DNA from: UMGS1613 sp963616135
GTDB taxonomy: Bacteria > Bacillota_I > Bacilli_A > RF39 > UBA660
Direction: 5' to 3'
DNA length: 20,832 nt
Assembly (NCBI GenBank): GCA_963616135.1
Contig: CAVEJT010000015.1
Location: forward strand, 1 to 20,832
The position numbers were made by a program, and so were the translations under genes. Shown here in pieces: positions 1 through 7,235 of the stretch (positions are counted from its first letter, which is position 1; every line of letters begins with the position of its first letter). The notes beneath the pieces are model-generated. The model saw only the letters and a program-made list of their open reading frames with translations. It was not told where the DNA came from and made no database searches.

Positions 1-69
1 AACAATGTTTCTATAGATATAATTATTAAATCAACAGGACTTACAGAAGATGAAACAAACAGCATATAA
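1..69 (+). CDS. C-terminal end of an unknown protein (partial)
   Basis: The window opens inside an open reading frame that reads 22 codons to a TAA at 67-69. The visible tail is polar and ends in ...TGLTEDETNSI. Nothing in so short a tail identifies a family. A hairpin terminator begins at the stop codon, which supports this being a real gene end, convergent with the ABC exporter gene. Frame and stop are clear; the function is unknown. Confidence 0.5.
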   Translation, partial: NNVSIDIIIKSTGLTEDETNSI

Positions 70-95
70 AAGAATTGGAATAATCCAATTCTTTT
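68..95. terminator. Bidirectional intrinsic terminator
   Basis: A 12-bp stem (68-79 with 84-95) closes a 4-nt loop (ATAA). It has A-runs on the left and T-runs on the right, so it can end transcription from both strands. It overlaps the stop codon of the plus-strand gene and abuts the TGA of the minus-strand ABC exporter. Confidence 0.75.
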
Positions 96-1831
96 CATTC
101 TATAATTTTGTTATTGCCTTCTATTTTATATAAATTTTTATATGCTTTACAACTTTGTAATAGCTTTTTATGGGTACCACTACCTACTAAAACTCCTTTA
201 TTTATAACATTTATTATGTCTGCATCTATAATTGTTGAGAGTCTATGGGCCACTATTATAACAGTATGATCTTTAACTAAACTATCTATTGTCTTTTTAA
301 TATATTCCTGCGATTCGTTATCTAGTGCACTTGTTGCTTCATCGAACAAGACAACTTTTGTATTTAAAATTAGAGTTCTTGCAATTGCAAGTCTCTGTTT
401 TTGCCCACCTGATAAATTTATACCACCCTCACCTATAACAGTTTCATATTTCTTTGGTAATGATTCTATATATTTATCAATATATGCCATCTTGCACACT
501 TTTTTTACTTCTTCTAAGGTTACATCTGGTCTAACTAATCTAAAGTTATCCATTATAGTTAAATTAAATAAAAATGGAGATTGTCTAATTATTGAAATAT
601 TACTTCTTAAACTTTCTTCTGTTAGTTCTTTGATATTTACTCCATCTATTAATATTTCACCATCAGTTGAATCAAAATACCTTAGTAGCAGATTAAACAA
701 AGTAGATTTACCATTACCACTTCTACCCACTATTGCTATTTTTTTATTTGGTTCTAATTTTAAATTTAATCCCCTTAAAGTAAAATCTTCATCATCTCTA
801 TATTTAAATTTAACGTTTTTAAATTCAATTACTCCTGTAGCATTCACAAGAACTTTATTACCAAACTTTTCGTCTTCATAAAGTCTATTATTTACTATCT
901 CATCTATTCTTTTTAGTGAAACTTTTACTTTATTATAGTTAACTCCAAAATCACTTATACTTTCTACTATATAATCTATTCTCCATATGTAATTTTCGAT
1001 CATCAAGAATAAGGCATAACCCATTTTACCATTCATAACTAAATATCCACAACTAAATAAGAGTATAAATTGTAATATAAAAAATATGAGATTATTTATA
1101 TTTTGATAATTTATTTCATAAATTTTTATTCTACTATTATCTCTAAATAAACTATCAATATTTTTAAATACTCGATTTTCTATATTTTTCTTTATACCAA
1201 GTGCTTTTATTTCCCTTATACCAGTAATATTTTCTGTTGCTTCTTTTACATATTTATCAGATTTCTTCTTAATTTTTTCTTGCGTTTTTTTTATTTTTGG
1301 AAGATATTTATAAGATATGAATCCCATAATAAAAGCAAATATAACTATTTCTATACCTAAAACTAAAGATGTTTTAAAAGTGATAAATAGAACAACAAAC
1401 ACGACAAGTGATCTTGATATCATAGTTATTAATTTTGAAAGTAAATCTAAAACTCTTTCAGGATCTGTCACCATCCTATTTATAAATTCTCCTACACCTA
1501 TTTCTTCATGCGCAATACATGGAAGATCAGTTACTTTTTTATATAAATCTTTTATTACATTTTTATTAAATTTGATATTTAAATAAGAAAATAATCTTTC
1601 TCTTGGAACCTGAAGTATACAATAAAATATTATATACATGGATGACCAAATTGATAAATATAAAATAAAATTACCAAAATTCTTATCAATAAGACCTTCT
1701 AATGCCATTCCTATAAAATAAGCTGAACTTAGAGATGGCACTGTTCCTATTAAAGCTAAAAACAGATAAATAAATAATTTTAATTTTTCATCTTTTAAAT
1801 AATACCACAACAATTTAAAATTTTTAATCAT
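95..1831 (-). CDS. ABC transporter, fused permease and ATPase (type I exporter)
   Basis: A 578-residue half-transporter that should work as a dimer exporting an unknown substrate across the membrane. Residues 1-300 form the membrane domain, with hydrophobic segments near 15-45, 55-75, 140-175 and 245-290. The ATPase domain follows: Walker A GRSGNGKST at 369-377, Q-loop Gln417, signature LSGGQ at 473-477, Walker B VVLFDE at 493-498, and H-loop His529 in VAHRLS. All catalytic residues are intact. The start is ATG with a GAGG ribosome site upstream; the stop is TGA. It stands alone and is convergent with the upstream partial gene. The family includes drug, lipid and peptide exporters, and nothing here narrows the substrate. 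There is no C39 peptidase domain, so a bacteriocin-processing exporter is less likely. Confidence 0.93.
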   Translation of the reverse strand: MIKNFKLLWYYLKDEKLKLFIYLFLALIGTVPSLSSAYFIGMALEGLIDKNFGNFILYLSIWSSMYIIFYCILQVPRERLFSYLNIKFNKNVIKDLYKKVTDLPCIAHEEIGVGEFINRMVTDPERVLDLLSKLITMISRSLVVFVVLFITFKTSLVLGIEIVIFAFIMGFISYKYLPKIKKTQEKIKKKSDKYVKEATENITGIREIKALGIKKNIENRVFKNIDSLFRDNSRIKIYEINYQNINNLIFFILQFILLFSCGYLVMNGKMGYALFLMIENYIWRIDYIVESISDFGVNYNKVKVSLKRIDEIVNNRLYEDEKFGNKVLVNATGVIEFKNVKFKYRDDEDFTLRGLNLKLEPNKKIAIVGRSGNGKSTLFNLLLRYFDSTDGEILIDGVNIKELTEESLRSNISIIRQSPFLFNLTIMDNFRLVRPDVTLEEVKKVCKMAYIDKYIESLPKKYETVIGEGGINLSGGQKQRLAIARTLILNTKVVLFDEATSALDNESQEYIKKTIDSLVKDHTVIIVAHRLSTIIDADIINVINKGVLVGSGTHKKLLQSCKAYKNLYKIEGNNKIIE

Positions 1832-1895
1832 AAAGCATACCTCACTTGATTCAATATAACATACTTTATATTATTTTACAATGAATATATATAAA

Positions 1896-1924
1896 TTGTA
1901 TTAATTTATTTTTTTTGGTAAAAT
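1896..1924 (+). promoter_or_regulatory. Candidate promoter of trxA-trxB
   Basis: TTGTAT (1896-1901), a 17-nt spacer, then TAAAAT (1919-1924). The -10 matches consensus at 5 of 6 positions and the -35 at 3 of 6. It lies about 20 nt before the trxA start, in the 114-bp gap that separates trxA from the divergent ABC gene. Confidence 0.5.
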
Positions 1925-1945
1925 ATATTTATGGAGGATATAAAT

Positions 1946-2248
1946 ATGGAAAATATAAATAAAAATTTTGATGAAAAAATTCTAAATGGTATATGTATAG
2001 TTGATTTTTGGGCAGACTGGTGTGGACCTTGTAAAATGATGGGTCCTATATTTGAAAGAGTAAGCCTTGAATACGATGAGTTTAATTTTTATAAATTTAA
2101 TGTTGATGACGATGAAGCCAACATTTGTAAAAAATATGGTATTATGTCTATTCCAACTATAATAGTTTTTAAAGATGGAGTAGAAATTAAAAGAAATGTT
2201 GGATTTATTAATGATGATAAATTAAAAAGTTTATTGGAGGATTTATAA
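1946..2248 (+). CDS. trxA: Thioredoxin
   Basis: A 100-residue cytosolic thioredoxin that reduces protein disulfides. The active site WCGPCK lies at residues 25-30 (Cys26, Cys29). The cis-proline motif SIPT follows, as does the usual VDFWADWCGPC strand-helix. An in-frame ATG exists at 1931, but GGAGG at 1934-1938 sits inside that extension and is well spaced for the ATG at 1946, so I take 1946 as the start. The stop TAA shares its last base with the ATG of trxB, so the two are translationally coupled. The length is normal for the family. Confidence 0.95.
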   Translation: MENINKNFDEKILNGICIVDFWADWCGPCKMMGPIFERVSLEYDEFNFYKFNVDDDEANICKKYGIMSIPTIIVFKDGVEIKRNVGFINDDKLKSLLEDL

Positions 2249-3150
2249 TGTATGATATTATAATAGTTGGTGGAGGTCCAGCTGGTATGACTGCAGCCAT
2301 ATATGGAGCAAGTGCTAGAAAAAAAGTTTTAATTCTTGAAAAGGATTCTATGGGTGGACAAATATTAAAAACAAATAAAATTAAAAACTATCCTGGATTT
2401 GAAGAAATATCTGGGTTTGATTATTCAAATAATTTATTTAATCAAGTTAAAAAATTAGGTGTTGAGGTTAAATTTGAAGAAGTTTTAAAAATTAACAAAG
2501 ATAAAAGTATTGTAACAAATAAAAACAAATATAATGCAGGCGCTATAATTATTGCGACTGGTTCTAAAAATAAAACCCTAAATATTTTAAATGAAGATAA
2601 ATTTCTTGGAAAAGGTATTTCTTATTGTGCTACATGTGATGGAATGTTCTTTAAAGACAAAACTGTCGCAATTGTAGGTGGTGGAAATTCTTCTATAAGT
2701 GAAGCATTATATCTAAGCAATATAGTAAAAAAATTATATGTAATATATAGACAAAAAGATTTTAAATTTGATTCAATTGATTTAGAGACATTAAAGAAAA
2801 AAGATAACATTACTTTTATATTTAATTCTACTGTGAGCAAATTAAATGGAAACGAATTTATAGAAAGCATTACTGTAAGAAATAGTGAAGATAATAATGA
2901 ATCAGATATAAGTGTTGACGGATTATTTATTTCTATTGGATTTACTCCTTTATCTAGTTTATGTGAAGAGATTCTTGAATTAAGTGATAATGGATACATT
3001 CTTTCTAATGAAGAATGCACTACAAATATTGATGGTGTTTTCGTTGCAGGTGATGTTAGAAAAAAAAGTGTAAGACAACTTACAACTGCATGTAGTGATG
3101 GTACAATTGCAGCTATTAAAGCCTATAACTATTTAAATAACAAAAAATAA
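2248..3150 (+). CDS. trxB: Thioredoxin reductase-like flavoprotein
   Basis: A 300-residue FAD-dependent disulfide reductase, the expected partner of the upstream thioredoxin. The FAD-binding GGGPAG is at residues 8-13. The redox pair CATC is at 127-130, followed by DG. The second dinucleotide fold GGGNSS is at 144-149, and the C-terminal FAD motif GVFVAGDVR is present. A GGAGG ribosome site overlaps the end of trxA. One oddity: the usual NADPH 2'-phosphate contact HRRxxxRA reads YRQKDFKF here, so one of the paired arginines and the later one are replaced. It may therefore use NADPH weakly, or use another donor. The gene ends in a shared hairpin terminator. Confidence 0.92.
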   Translation: MYDIIIVGGGPAGMTAAIYGASARKKVLILEKDSMGGQILKTNKIKNYPGFEEISGFDYSNNLFNQVKKLGVEVKFEEVLKINKDKSIVTNKNKYNAGAIIIATGSKNKTLNILNEDKFLGKGISYCATCDGMFFKDKTVAIVGGGNSSISEALYLSNIVKKLYVIYRQKDFKFDSIDLETLKKKDNITFIFNSTVSKLNGNEFIESITVRNSEDNNESDISVDGLFISIGFTPLSSLCEEILELSDNGYILSNEECTTNIDGVFVAGDVRKKSVRQLTTACSDGTIAAIKAYNYLNNKK

Positions 3151-3169
3151 GATTGAATTCTTATTTTTT
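3142..3169. terminator. Bidirectional intrinsic terminator (trxB / DUF262 gene)
   Basis: An 11-bp stem AAAAAATAAGA (3142-3152) pairs with TCTTATTTTTT (3159-3169) around the loop TTGAAT. The trxB stop codon lies in the left arm and the stop of the convergent gene starts at the right edge. T-runs occur in both directions. The same stem sequence reappears at 5794-5821. Confidence 0.8.
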
Positions 3170-5481
3170 TATATAATATTTTTATTTATATCATATGTTT
3201 TAATTTGGTTAACATAAAACTCTAAACGAGGTAGTATCTCTTTGTTCATTATATTTTTATCTTTTATTTCAGAGAAGAAAGTGTTAACTATATTATATAT
3301 TTTATCGCTTTTATTTATTAATGTATCTTCTGATAAATTGCCCAAAAGACAGAAAATATAGTAATAATATGATAAGGGAATTTGAGATGAATTATTTACA
3401 CATACAAGTTTCTCTATAGTTTTATCATTTTTTTCTAGAAATTTACTTATTCGTGTTAAAAACTTTTTAGTTTCATTTATAGAATTCAAATACTTAAATC
3501 TTAATTTTTCTATTTCTTCTTGATTACTATAAAAATTTTTATCTTTAAATTTATTAAACTCATTTAACCAATTGCTAACCTTTACATTTCTATATTCACT
3601 ATAATTTATTTCATCAAATAATTTATAATAAAACAAATATGATAATCTAAGCATTATTAAATATGGCTTTCCATTTTTATTTGGTTTTGGAAGTATATCA
3701 TTTAAAAATTCTTGTGAGGCTTTAATACAATAATCAATAATAGTTTTATCAGAAGTTAAACTCATCATTCTATAAGAATTTTCTTTAATAAGAGTAGCTT
3801 TTTTATTTAATCTAACAAATCTATCAATCGTATTAAAACCATTATCGCCTACTTCTTTTGTTTTATAGATGCATAAATTGCTATTTAAAATTTTATTTAT
3901 ATATTCAATAGAAAGAGATTTATCCTTTTTCTTACCTTTAAAAGACAAACCATTTAATTCATTTAAAATTCTTAGATTTTTTAAACTGTAACCATTTTTA
4001 TTAGAATATTCTAATTCACCATTTTGATTCATAAAAGGTGATTCCAACATACCTAAAATTGATAATAGTCTCTGTTGCCCATCTACTACTTCTGTCACAT
4101 AATTATTTTCCACGCATCTATCACAAGTTAGTATATATGGTATATTTATACCAAGTAAAATACTTTCGATTATTTTTGATGATAACGATGCATTCATAAC
4201 TTCTTTTCTTTGGTAATAAGGACGCAAATTATTATTTGAGTTTTTTAGTTGTACAAGTAAACTAGATATTTTAATTTTCTCAGGTGTAAAATTAAAATCT
4301 TTTCTATAAAGTTCAGCAAAATCTTTAATTATACTAGTTCCATTATTTTTAGGTACATTTTCATCAAAATACTTACTCATTTTAATATCATATTCATTTT
4401 CAAAATACTTAGATACAACTAAAAACTTTTTATAAATATTTTTACTATAATGTGCATGGTATATATCAAAGTTTTTTTCTGTTTCTTCTCTTTGACCAAA
4501 ATAATCTAAATATTTCATAAAATCAAATGAAAATGGATCTATTAAATTATCCTTTCTTATTACCGATATAAGCCAATAAGTTGCTTCAATAAAGGGTTTA
4601 CAATTTAAGTTAGGATAATTTTGCCACTTTTGTGTATTAATAAGACCATTATATATTTGATTAATATTAATTATAAAATCATTAAATATTTTATTCTTGT
4701 TTAAATTATCTATATTAGGTAAATAATTTTCTTCTATTCTCGTTTGTATATCTTGAGTATATGAAAAATTATAAATATTAGAATAAGTAGACGAAATTAA
4801 TAATCTACAATTTAATAGAATATTTTCTATTTTATTTCTTTCTCTCTTACCATTATATAATTTTAATTTTTCTAAAATATCTAAAAACAAATACTCCTTA
4901 TTTATTTTATTTCTTATTTCAGTAGTTATATAATCATCATAAAATTGGGCATTTTGTATTTCTTCTATTTCTAATTTTAAACCTGTATTATAAATAGTAT
5001 ACAAATACTTTAACACTTCTAATTCTTCTTCATCTGTTAAATACTTTTTTTCTTCTAATTTTAATTCACATGAATAATCTATCACCTTTAAACAAGCATT
5101 TTTATTAAAAAAGTTTCTTTCTTCTTGACTCAAATCTTCATATTTCTTATCAGATAAAAATTTCAATTGATTTAAACCTTGTTCGTTTAAAACAAGTTCA
5201 TTATTATAAAAACTTTTTATTGTTAAATATCTATTATATCCATCTACTATTACAATATGATTATTATTTTTAAATCTTATAATAGGTTGTAAAGCACAAC
5301 TTAAAAATATACTTTCTATATAATTTGTTTTTTCTTTTTTATTCCACTTTTTATCTTTTTCAAATGTTCTTTCTTTCAAATTAATAGTTTCATCTAATCC
5401 TAATGAAACTGGGCTTACATCGTGTTCTTCACTTTTTAAATTATTGTTTATAAGTGCGCGTAAATCAATTTCTTTTATCAT
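3169..5481 (-). CDS. Tandem DUF262 (ParB/GmrS-like) domain protein
   Basis: A 770-residue soluble protein with two copies of the DUF262 fold. Copy 1 has IVDGYNR at residues 78-84, preceded by the strand-helix typical of the family and followed near 166-180 by an N-x-G-x-x-L/E-x-x-E stretch. Copy 2 has the canonical VDGQQRL at 466-472, preceded by LRPYYQR and followed by FVRLNKK. In characterised relatives (GmrS, SspE) the DGQQR loop belongs to a nucleotide-hydrolysing domain used in restriction of modified phage DNA. I see no C-terminal HNH/DUF1524 nuclease, so this is not a standard GmrSD. The divergent XRE regulator gene shares an 84-bp control region with it. Domain calls are from visible motifs; a defence role is inference. 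Confidence 0.75.
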   Translation of the reverse strand: MIKEIDLRALINNNLKSEEHDVSPVSLGLDETINLKERTFEKDKKWNKKEKTNYIESIFLSCALQPIIRFKNNNHIVIVDGYNRYLTIKSFYNNELVLNEQGLNQLKFLSDKKYEDLSQEERNFFNKNACLKVIDYSCELKLEEKKYLTDEEELEVLKYLYTIYNTGLKLEIEEIQNAQFYDDYITTEIRNKINKEYLFLDILEKLKLYNGKRERNKIENILLNCRLLISSTYSNIYNFSYTQDIQTRIEENYLPNIDNLNKNKIFNDFIININQIYNGLINTQKWQNYPNLNCKPFIEATYWLISVIRKDNLIDPFSFDFMKYLDYFGQREETEKNFDIYHAHYSKNIYKKFLVVSKYFENEYDIKMSKYFDENVPKNNGTSIIKDFAELYRKDFNFTPEKIKISSLLVQLKNSNNNLRPYYQRKEVMNASLSSKIIESILLGINIPYILTCDRCVENNYVTEVVDGQQRLLSILGMLESPFMNQNGELEYSNKNGYSLKNLRILNELNGLSFKGKKKDKSLSIEYINKILNSNLCIYKTKEVGDNGFNTIDRFVRLNKKATLIKENSYRMMSLTSDKTIIDYCIKASQEFLNDILPKPNKNGKPYLIMLRLSYLFYYKLFDEINYSEYRNVKVSNWLNEFNKFKDKNFYSNQEEIEKLRFKYLNSINETKKFLTRISKFLEKNDKTIEKLVCVNNSSQIPLSYYYYIFCLLGNLSEDTLINKSDKIYNIVNTFFSEIKDKNIMNKEILPRLEFYVNQIKTYDINKNII

Positions 5482-5528
5482 ATTTTTCCCTTCTCTTTCT
5501 AATAATTAGTTATGTATGCTATCATAAT

Positions 5529-5560
5529 AAAGGAGGTGATGTAAACCGTATATATACGGT
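5529..5560 (+). promoter_or_regulatory. Perfect Shine-Dalgarno plus 16-bp palindromic operator
   Basis: AAAGGAGGTGAT (5529-5540) is a full 12-nt complement of the usual 16S rRNA 3' end. Just after it lies ACCGTATATATACGGT (5545-5560), an exact 16-bp palindrome. The next usable start codon is the ATG at 5566, about 29 nt past GGAGG, too far for normal initiation unless the palindrome folds as RNA. The palindrome sits in the 84-bp gap shared by the XRE gene and the DUF262 gene and is a natural operator for the XRE protein. Confidence 0.6.
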
Positions 5561-5565
5561 ATTTT

Positions 5566-5802
5566 ATGAAAAGGATTGATAGATTTAGAATTGTTTTAAA
5601 GCAATTGAGGAAAAAAAAAGGATTTACTCAGGAAAAATTTGCAGAAAAATCATCTATTGATTCAAAATATTATTGGAGAATAGAAAAGGGACTTAGTATT
5701 CCAACAATTAATAAGATGGATGGTATCTATGATGCATTAAACTTAACATCTGAAGAATTTTGGAGAGAAGTTGAGAATTGTAAAAAAGCAAATAAAAAAT
5801 AA
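5566..5802 (+). CDS. XRE (Cro/CI)-family helix-turn-helix regulator
   Basis: A 78-residue DNA-binding protein. An XRE helix-turn-helix spans about residues 7-65: LRKKKGFTQEKFAEKSSID is the scaffold and first helices, and YWRIEKGLSIPT is the recognition region and following turn. There is no additional domain, so it is a single-domain repressor or control protein like those beside restriction-modification and toxin-antitoxin genes. It is divergent from the tandem-DUF262 gene and probably binds the palindrome at 5545-5560, controlling itself and perhaps its neighbour. ATG 5566 is the only conventional start in frame, since a TAA lies in frame at 5542. The very strong ribosome site is oddly distant. 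Confidence 0.85.
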   Translation: MKRIDRFRIVLKQLRKKKGFTQEKFAEKSSIDSKYYWRIEKGLSIPTINKMDGIYDALNLTSEEFWREVENCKKANKK

Positions 5803-5821
5803 GATCACACTCTTATTTTTT
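5794..5821. terminator. Bidirectional intrinsic terminator (XRE / collagen-like gene)
   Basis: An 11-bp stem (5794-5804 with 5811-5821) carries AAAAATAAGA and TCTTATTTTT around the loop TCACAC. The XRE stop codon is in the left arm and the stop of the convergent collagen-like gene starts at the right edge. It is nearly identical to the terminator at 3142-3169. Confidence 0.8.
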
Positions 5822-6423
5822 TATTCATGTATTTTCTTTATTAATAAATTTACATCAGATATTACAACATTAGATGTAGCTTCTTCTCCCAATATTGATG
5901 ATAAAACTTTCAAAATCGTAACATCTTCAAATCTAAACAATATTGTTTGAGAAAAATGCATTTGTTTTCCAGTATTTATTGGAAGTTCAAATGATAAATC
6001 TTTTATAGCTGCACCTTCATTTGTTTGAAGATAAAAAGTTGCACCGTGTAATTCATCTGTATTTTTAATTAAACCACTTAAAGTAATTTCATATATTCCT
6101 GGTTGTATTTGCATATCACTTTGATTTAATATTTCAAAATATTGAGAAGAATTAGGTATTACCCAAACATCTTGAAGAATCAATATCTCTGTAGTATTAG
6201 TGTCAATAAAACCCGTTGATAATAATCCTTCTGTATTTGAAGGAATAATTGGCCCTGCAGGGCCTGTATCACCCTTGTCACCTTTATCGCCTTTAGGACC
6301 TATTTGTCCAGGATCTCCCTTAGGTCCTGTTGGTCCAACAGATGGGCAGCCTATTCCTAATTTAAATATTTTATTTCTTAATTCTATATTATTTAATAAT
6401 TCTTGATATTTTTGTGGATCCAT
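5821..6423 (-). CDS. Collagen-like protein with C-terminal jelly-roll-type domain (BclA-like)
   Basis: 200 residues. After an N-terminal helix (1-28), residues 30-58 contain about ten Gly-X-Y triplets (GPTGPKGDPG, GPKGDKGDKGDTGPAGP), enough for a short collagen triple helix. The remaining ~140 residues are beta-rich, as in the trimerising C-terminal domains of Bacillus BclA exosporium fibres. A spore-surface role fits the spore genes in the same window but is inferred. The cysteine at residue 26 just before the collagen region could be an anchoring or cross-linking point. The start ATG is preceded by AGGAGG. There is no signal peptide, consistent with mother-cell deposition on the spore. Confidence 0.8.
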   Translation of the reverse strand: MDPQKYQELLNNIELRNKIFKLGIGCPSVGPTGPKGDPGQIGPKGDKGDKGDTGPAGPIIPSNTEGLLSTGFIDTNTTEILILQDVWVIPNSSQYFEILNQSDMQIQPGIYEITLSGLIKNTDELHGATFYLQTNEGAAIKDLSFELPINTGKQMHFSQTILFRFEDVTILKVLSSILGEEATSNVVISDVNLLIKKIHE

Positions 6424-6441
6424 AAAACTTGCCTCCTATTT

Positions 6442-6484
6442 CAATATATGTCAAAAACATTTTTTTGACTAAACCAATATATTG
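6442..6484 (-). repeat. Long hairpin upstream of the collagen-like gene
   Basis: CAATATAT (6442-6449) pairs with ATATATTG (6477-6484). Inside it GTCAAAAA (6450-6457) pairs with TTTTTGAC (6462-6469), leaving a 7-nt bulge. It lies directly before the ribosome site of the collagen-like gene, so in the mRNA it would be a 5'-UTR hairpin. It could stabilise the message, act as a second terminator for the upstream gene, or serve as an operator. Confidence 0.5.
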
Positions 6485-6500
6485 CAAAAAAGCGTTAAAT

Positions 6501-6524
6501 AAAAAAAAGATTATTACTAATCTT
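6501..6524 (-). terminator. Intrinsic terminator of the deoxyribonucleotidase gene
   Basis: On the minus strand AAGATTA-GTAA-TAATCTT (6507-6524) is followed by a run of eight T residues. It comes directly after the TAA of the HAD nucleotidase gene. Confidence 0.75.
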
Positions 6525-7081
6525 TATTCATCTAAAAGTATTTTACCAATTTCTTTCCAATTATTAACTCTTATCATACCATTATTTTTTAATTCTTCTT
6601 CACTTAAGTCTTTATTATGCCAAGCCGTAAATAATAATTTAGTTTCAGCACCTTCTAAATTAATTGGTTTATCATCTATTCTAATATCACAGTTTACTAC
6701 TGATTTATCAGCAGTAAATATATAGTTTCTAGGATTAATAAAATCTAATTTCTTATATAAGAATTGATATTTGTTTTTCAAATTATTTCCAGCATACTCA
6801 ACAATTTCTCTCCATATATAATCTGTGCATATATATATTTTATATTTATTACTAAGTTTTTTTAATATATCGTAGCAATCAGGTAATAATGTAGCATTTT
6901 TATAAATATCCATATCTTTAAATTTATTAAAAAAGTCATCTTTTTTATCTTTTAAAATATCTTGTATATAATAATTTTTAATATTATCATAATCTGGTTT
7001 ATATCCAAGATACTCTTCTAATATTTTAGGAAAATCACCATATGTTATAACATCGTCCATATCTACCATTATTGTTTTCAT
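6524..7081 (-). CDS. HAD-superfamily 5'(3')-deoxyribonucleotidase
   Basis: A 185-residue HAD hydrolase of the NT5C type, which dephosphorylates (deoxy)nucleoside monophosphates. Motif I is VDMDDVI at residues 6-12, with Asp7 as the nucleophile and Asp9 as the acid/base. A central YICTDYIWRE segment supplies the motif II Thr, and IRIDDKPINLEG supplies the acidic motif IV. The size and the DMDDV form fit the bacterial YorS/NT5C group better than sugar phosphatases. It is the last gene of the minus-strand nucleotide cluster. It has its own upstream leader with promoter, hairpins and terminator (7112-7235), so it may be controlled by premature termination. The ribosome site GTAGGTAG is modest. 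The exact substrate is unknown. Confidence 0.8.
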   Translation of the reverse strand: MKTIMVDMDDVITYGDFPKILEEYLGYKPDYDNIKNYYIQDILKDKKDDFFNKFKDMDIYKNATLLPDCYDILKKLSNKYKIYICTDYIWREIVEYAGNNLKNKYQFLYKKLDFINPRNYIFTADKSVVNCDIRIDDKPINLEGAETKLLFTAWHNKDLSEEELKNNGMIRVNNWKEIGKILLDE

Positions 7082-7111
7082 AACTACCTACTTTCTATTT
7101 ATTTAAATTTT

Positions 7112-7132
7112 AAAAAAACAGCTAAAGCTGTT
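7112..7132 (-). terminator. Intrinsic terminator upstream of the nucleotidase gene
   Basis: On the minus strand AACAGC-TTTA-GCTGTT (7117-7132) is followed by seven T residues. It lies 30 nt before the start codon of the HAD nucleotidase gene and ~100 nt after the end of the permease pseudogene. It either ends the upstream operon or is the expression platform of a leader-controlled gene. Confidence 0.75.
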
Positions 7133-7216
7133 AATTTCAATATGGGGCAATTACTACACCTATTGAAAACTTTTTAATAGTTTGTACTCCCCATAAGTTT
7201 GATATATAAATATCAA
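7112..7216 (-). ncRNA. Structured leader RNA, candidate riboswitch or attenuator
   Basis: Read on the minus strand, three structures follow one another before the nucleotidase gene. (1) TTGATAT-TTAT-ATATCAA (7199-7216). (2) A stem TATGGGG/CCCCATA (7189-7195 with 7141-7147) encloses an asymmetric internal loop and an inner hairpin CTATT/AATAG (7176-7180 with 7160-7164). (3) A terminator hairpin (7112-7132). A competing 8-bp pairing is possible between 7161-7168 (in the inner hairpin) and 7135-7142 (beyond the GGGG stem), so the RNA could switch. I do not recognise a known riboswitch class. The arrangement is seen directly; regulation is inferred. Confidence 0.45.
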
Positions 7217-7226
7217 TCACATACCA

Positions 7227-7235
7227 ATTATATCA
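7227..7235 (-). promoter_or_regulatory. Extended -10 promoter for the leader and nucleotidase
   Basis: On the minus strand TGATATAAT gives a TG-N-TATAAT extended -10 with a perfect hexamer. No good -35 is visible, which is acceptable for extended -10 promoters. It overlaps the TGA stop of the permease pseudogene and would start RNA near 7220, just before the first leader hairpin. Confidence 0.5.

Noticed and set aside
3169..5481. Full GmrSD type IV restriction enzyme
   Set aside because: The C-terminal half has a second DUF262 domain, not a visible HNH/DUF1524 nuclease motif.
7112..7216. Purine, preQ1, fluoride, ZTP or THF riboswitch
   Set aside because: None of the consensus cores I remember for these classes matches the leader, so no class is claimed.
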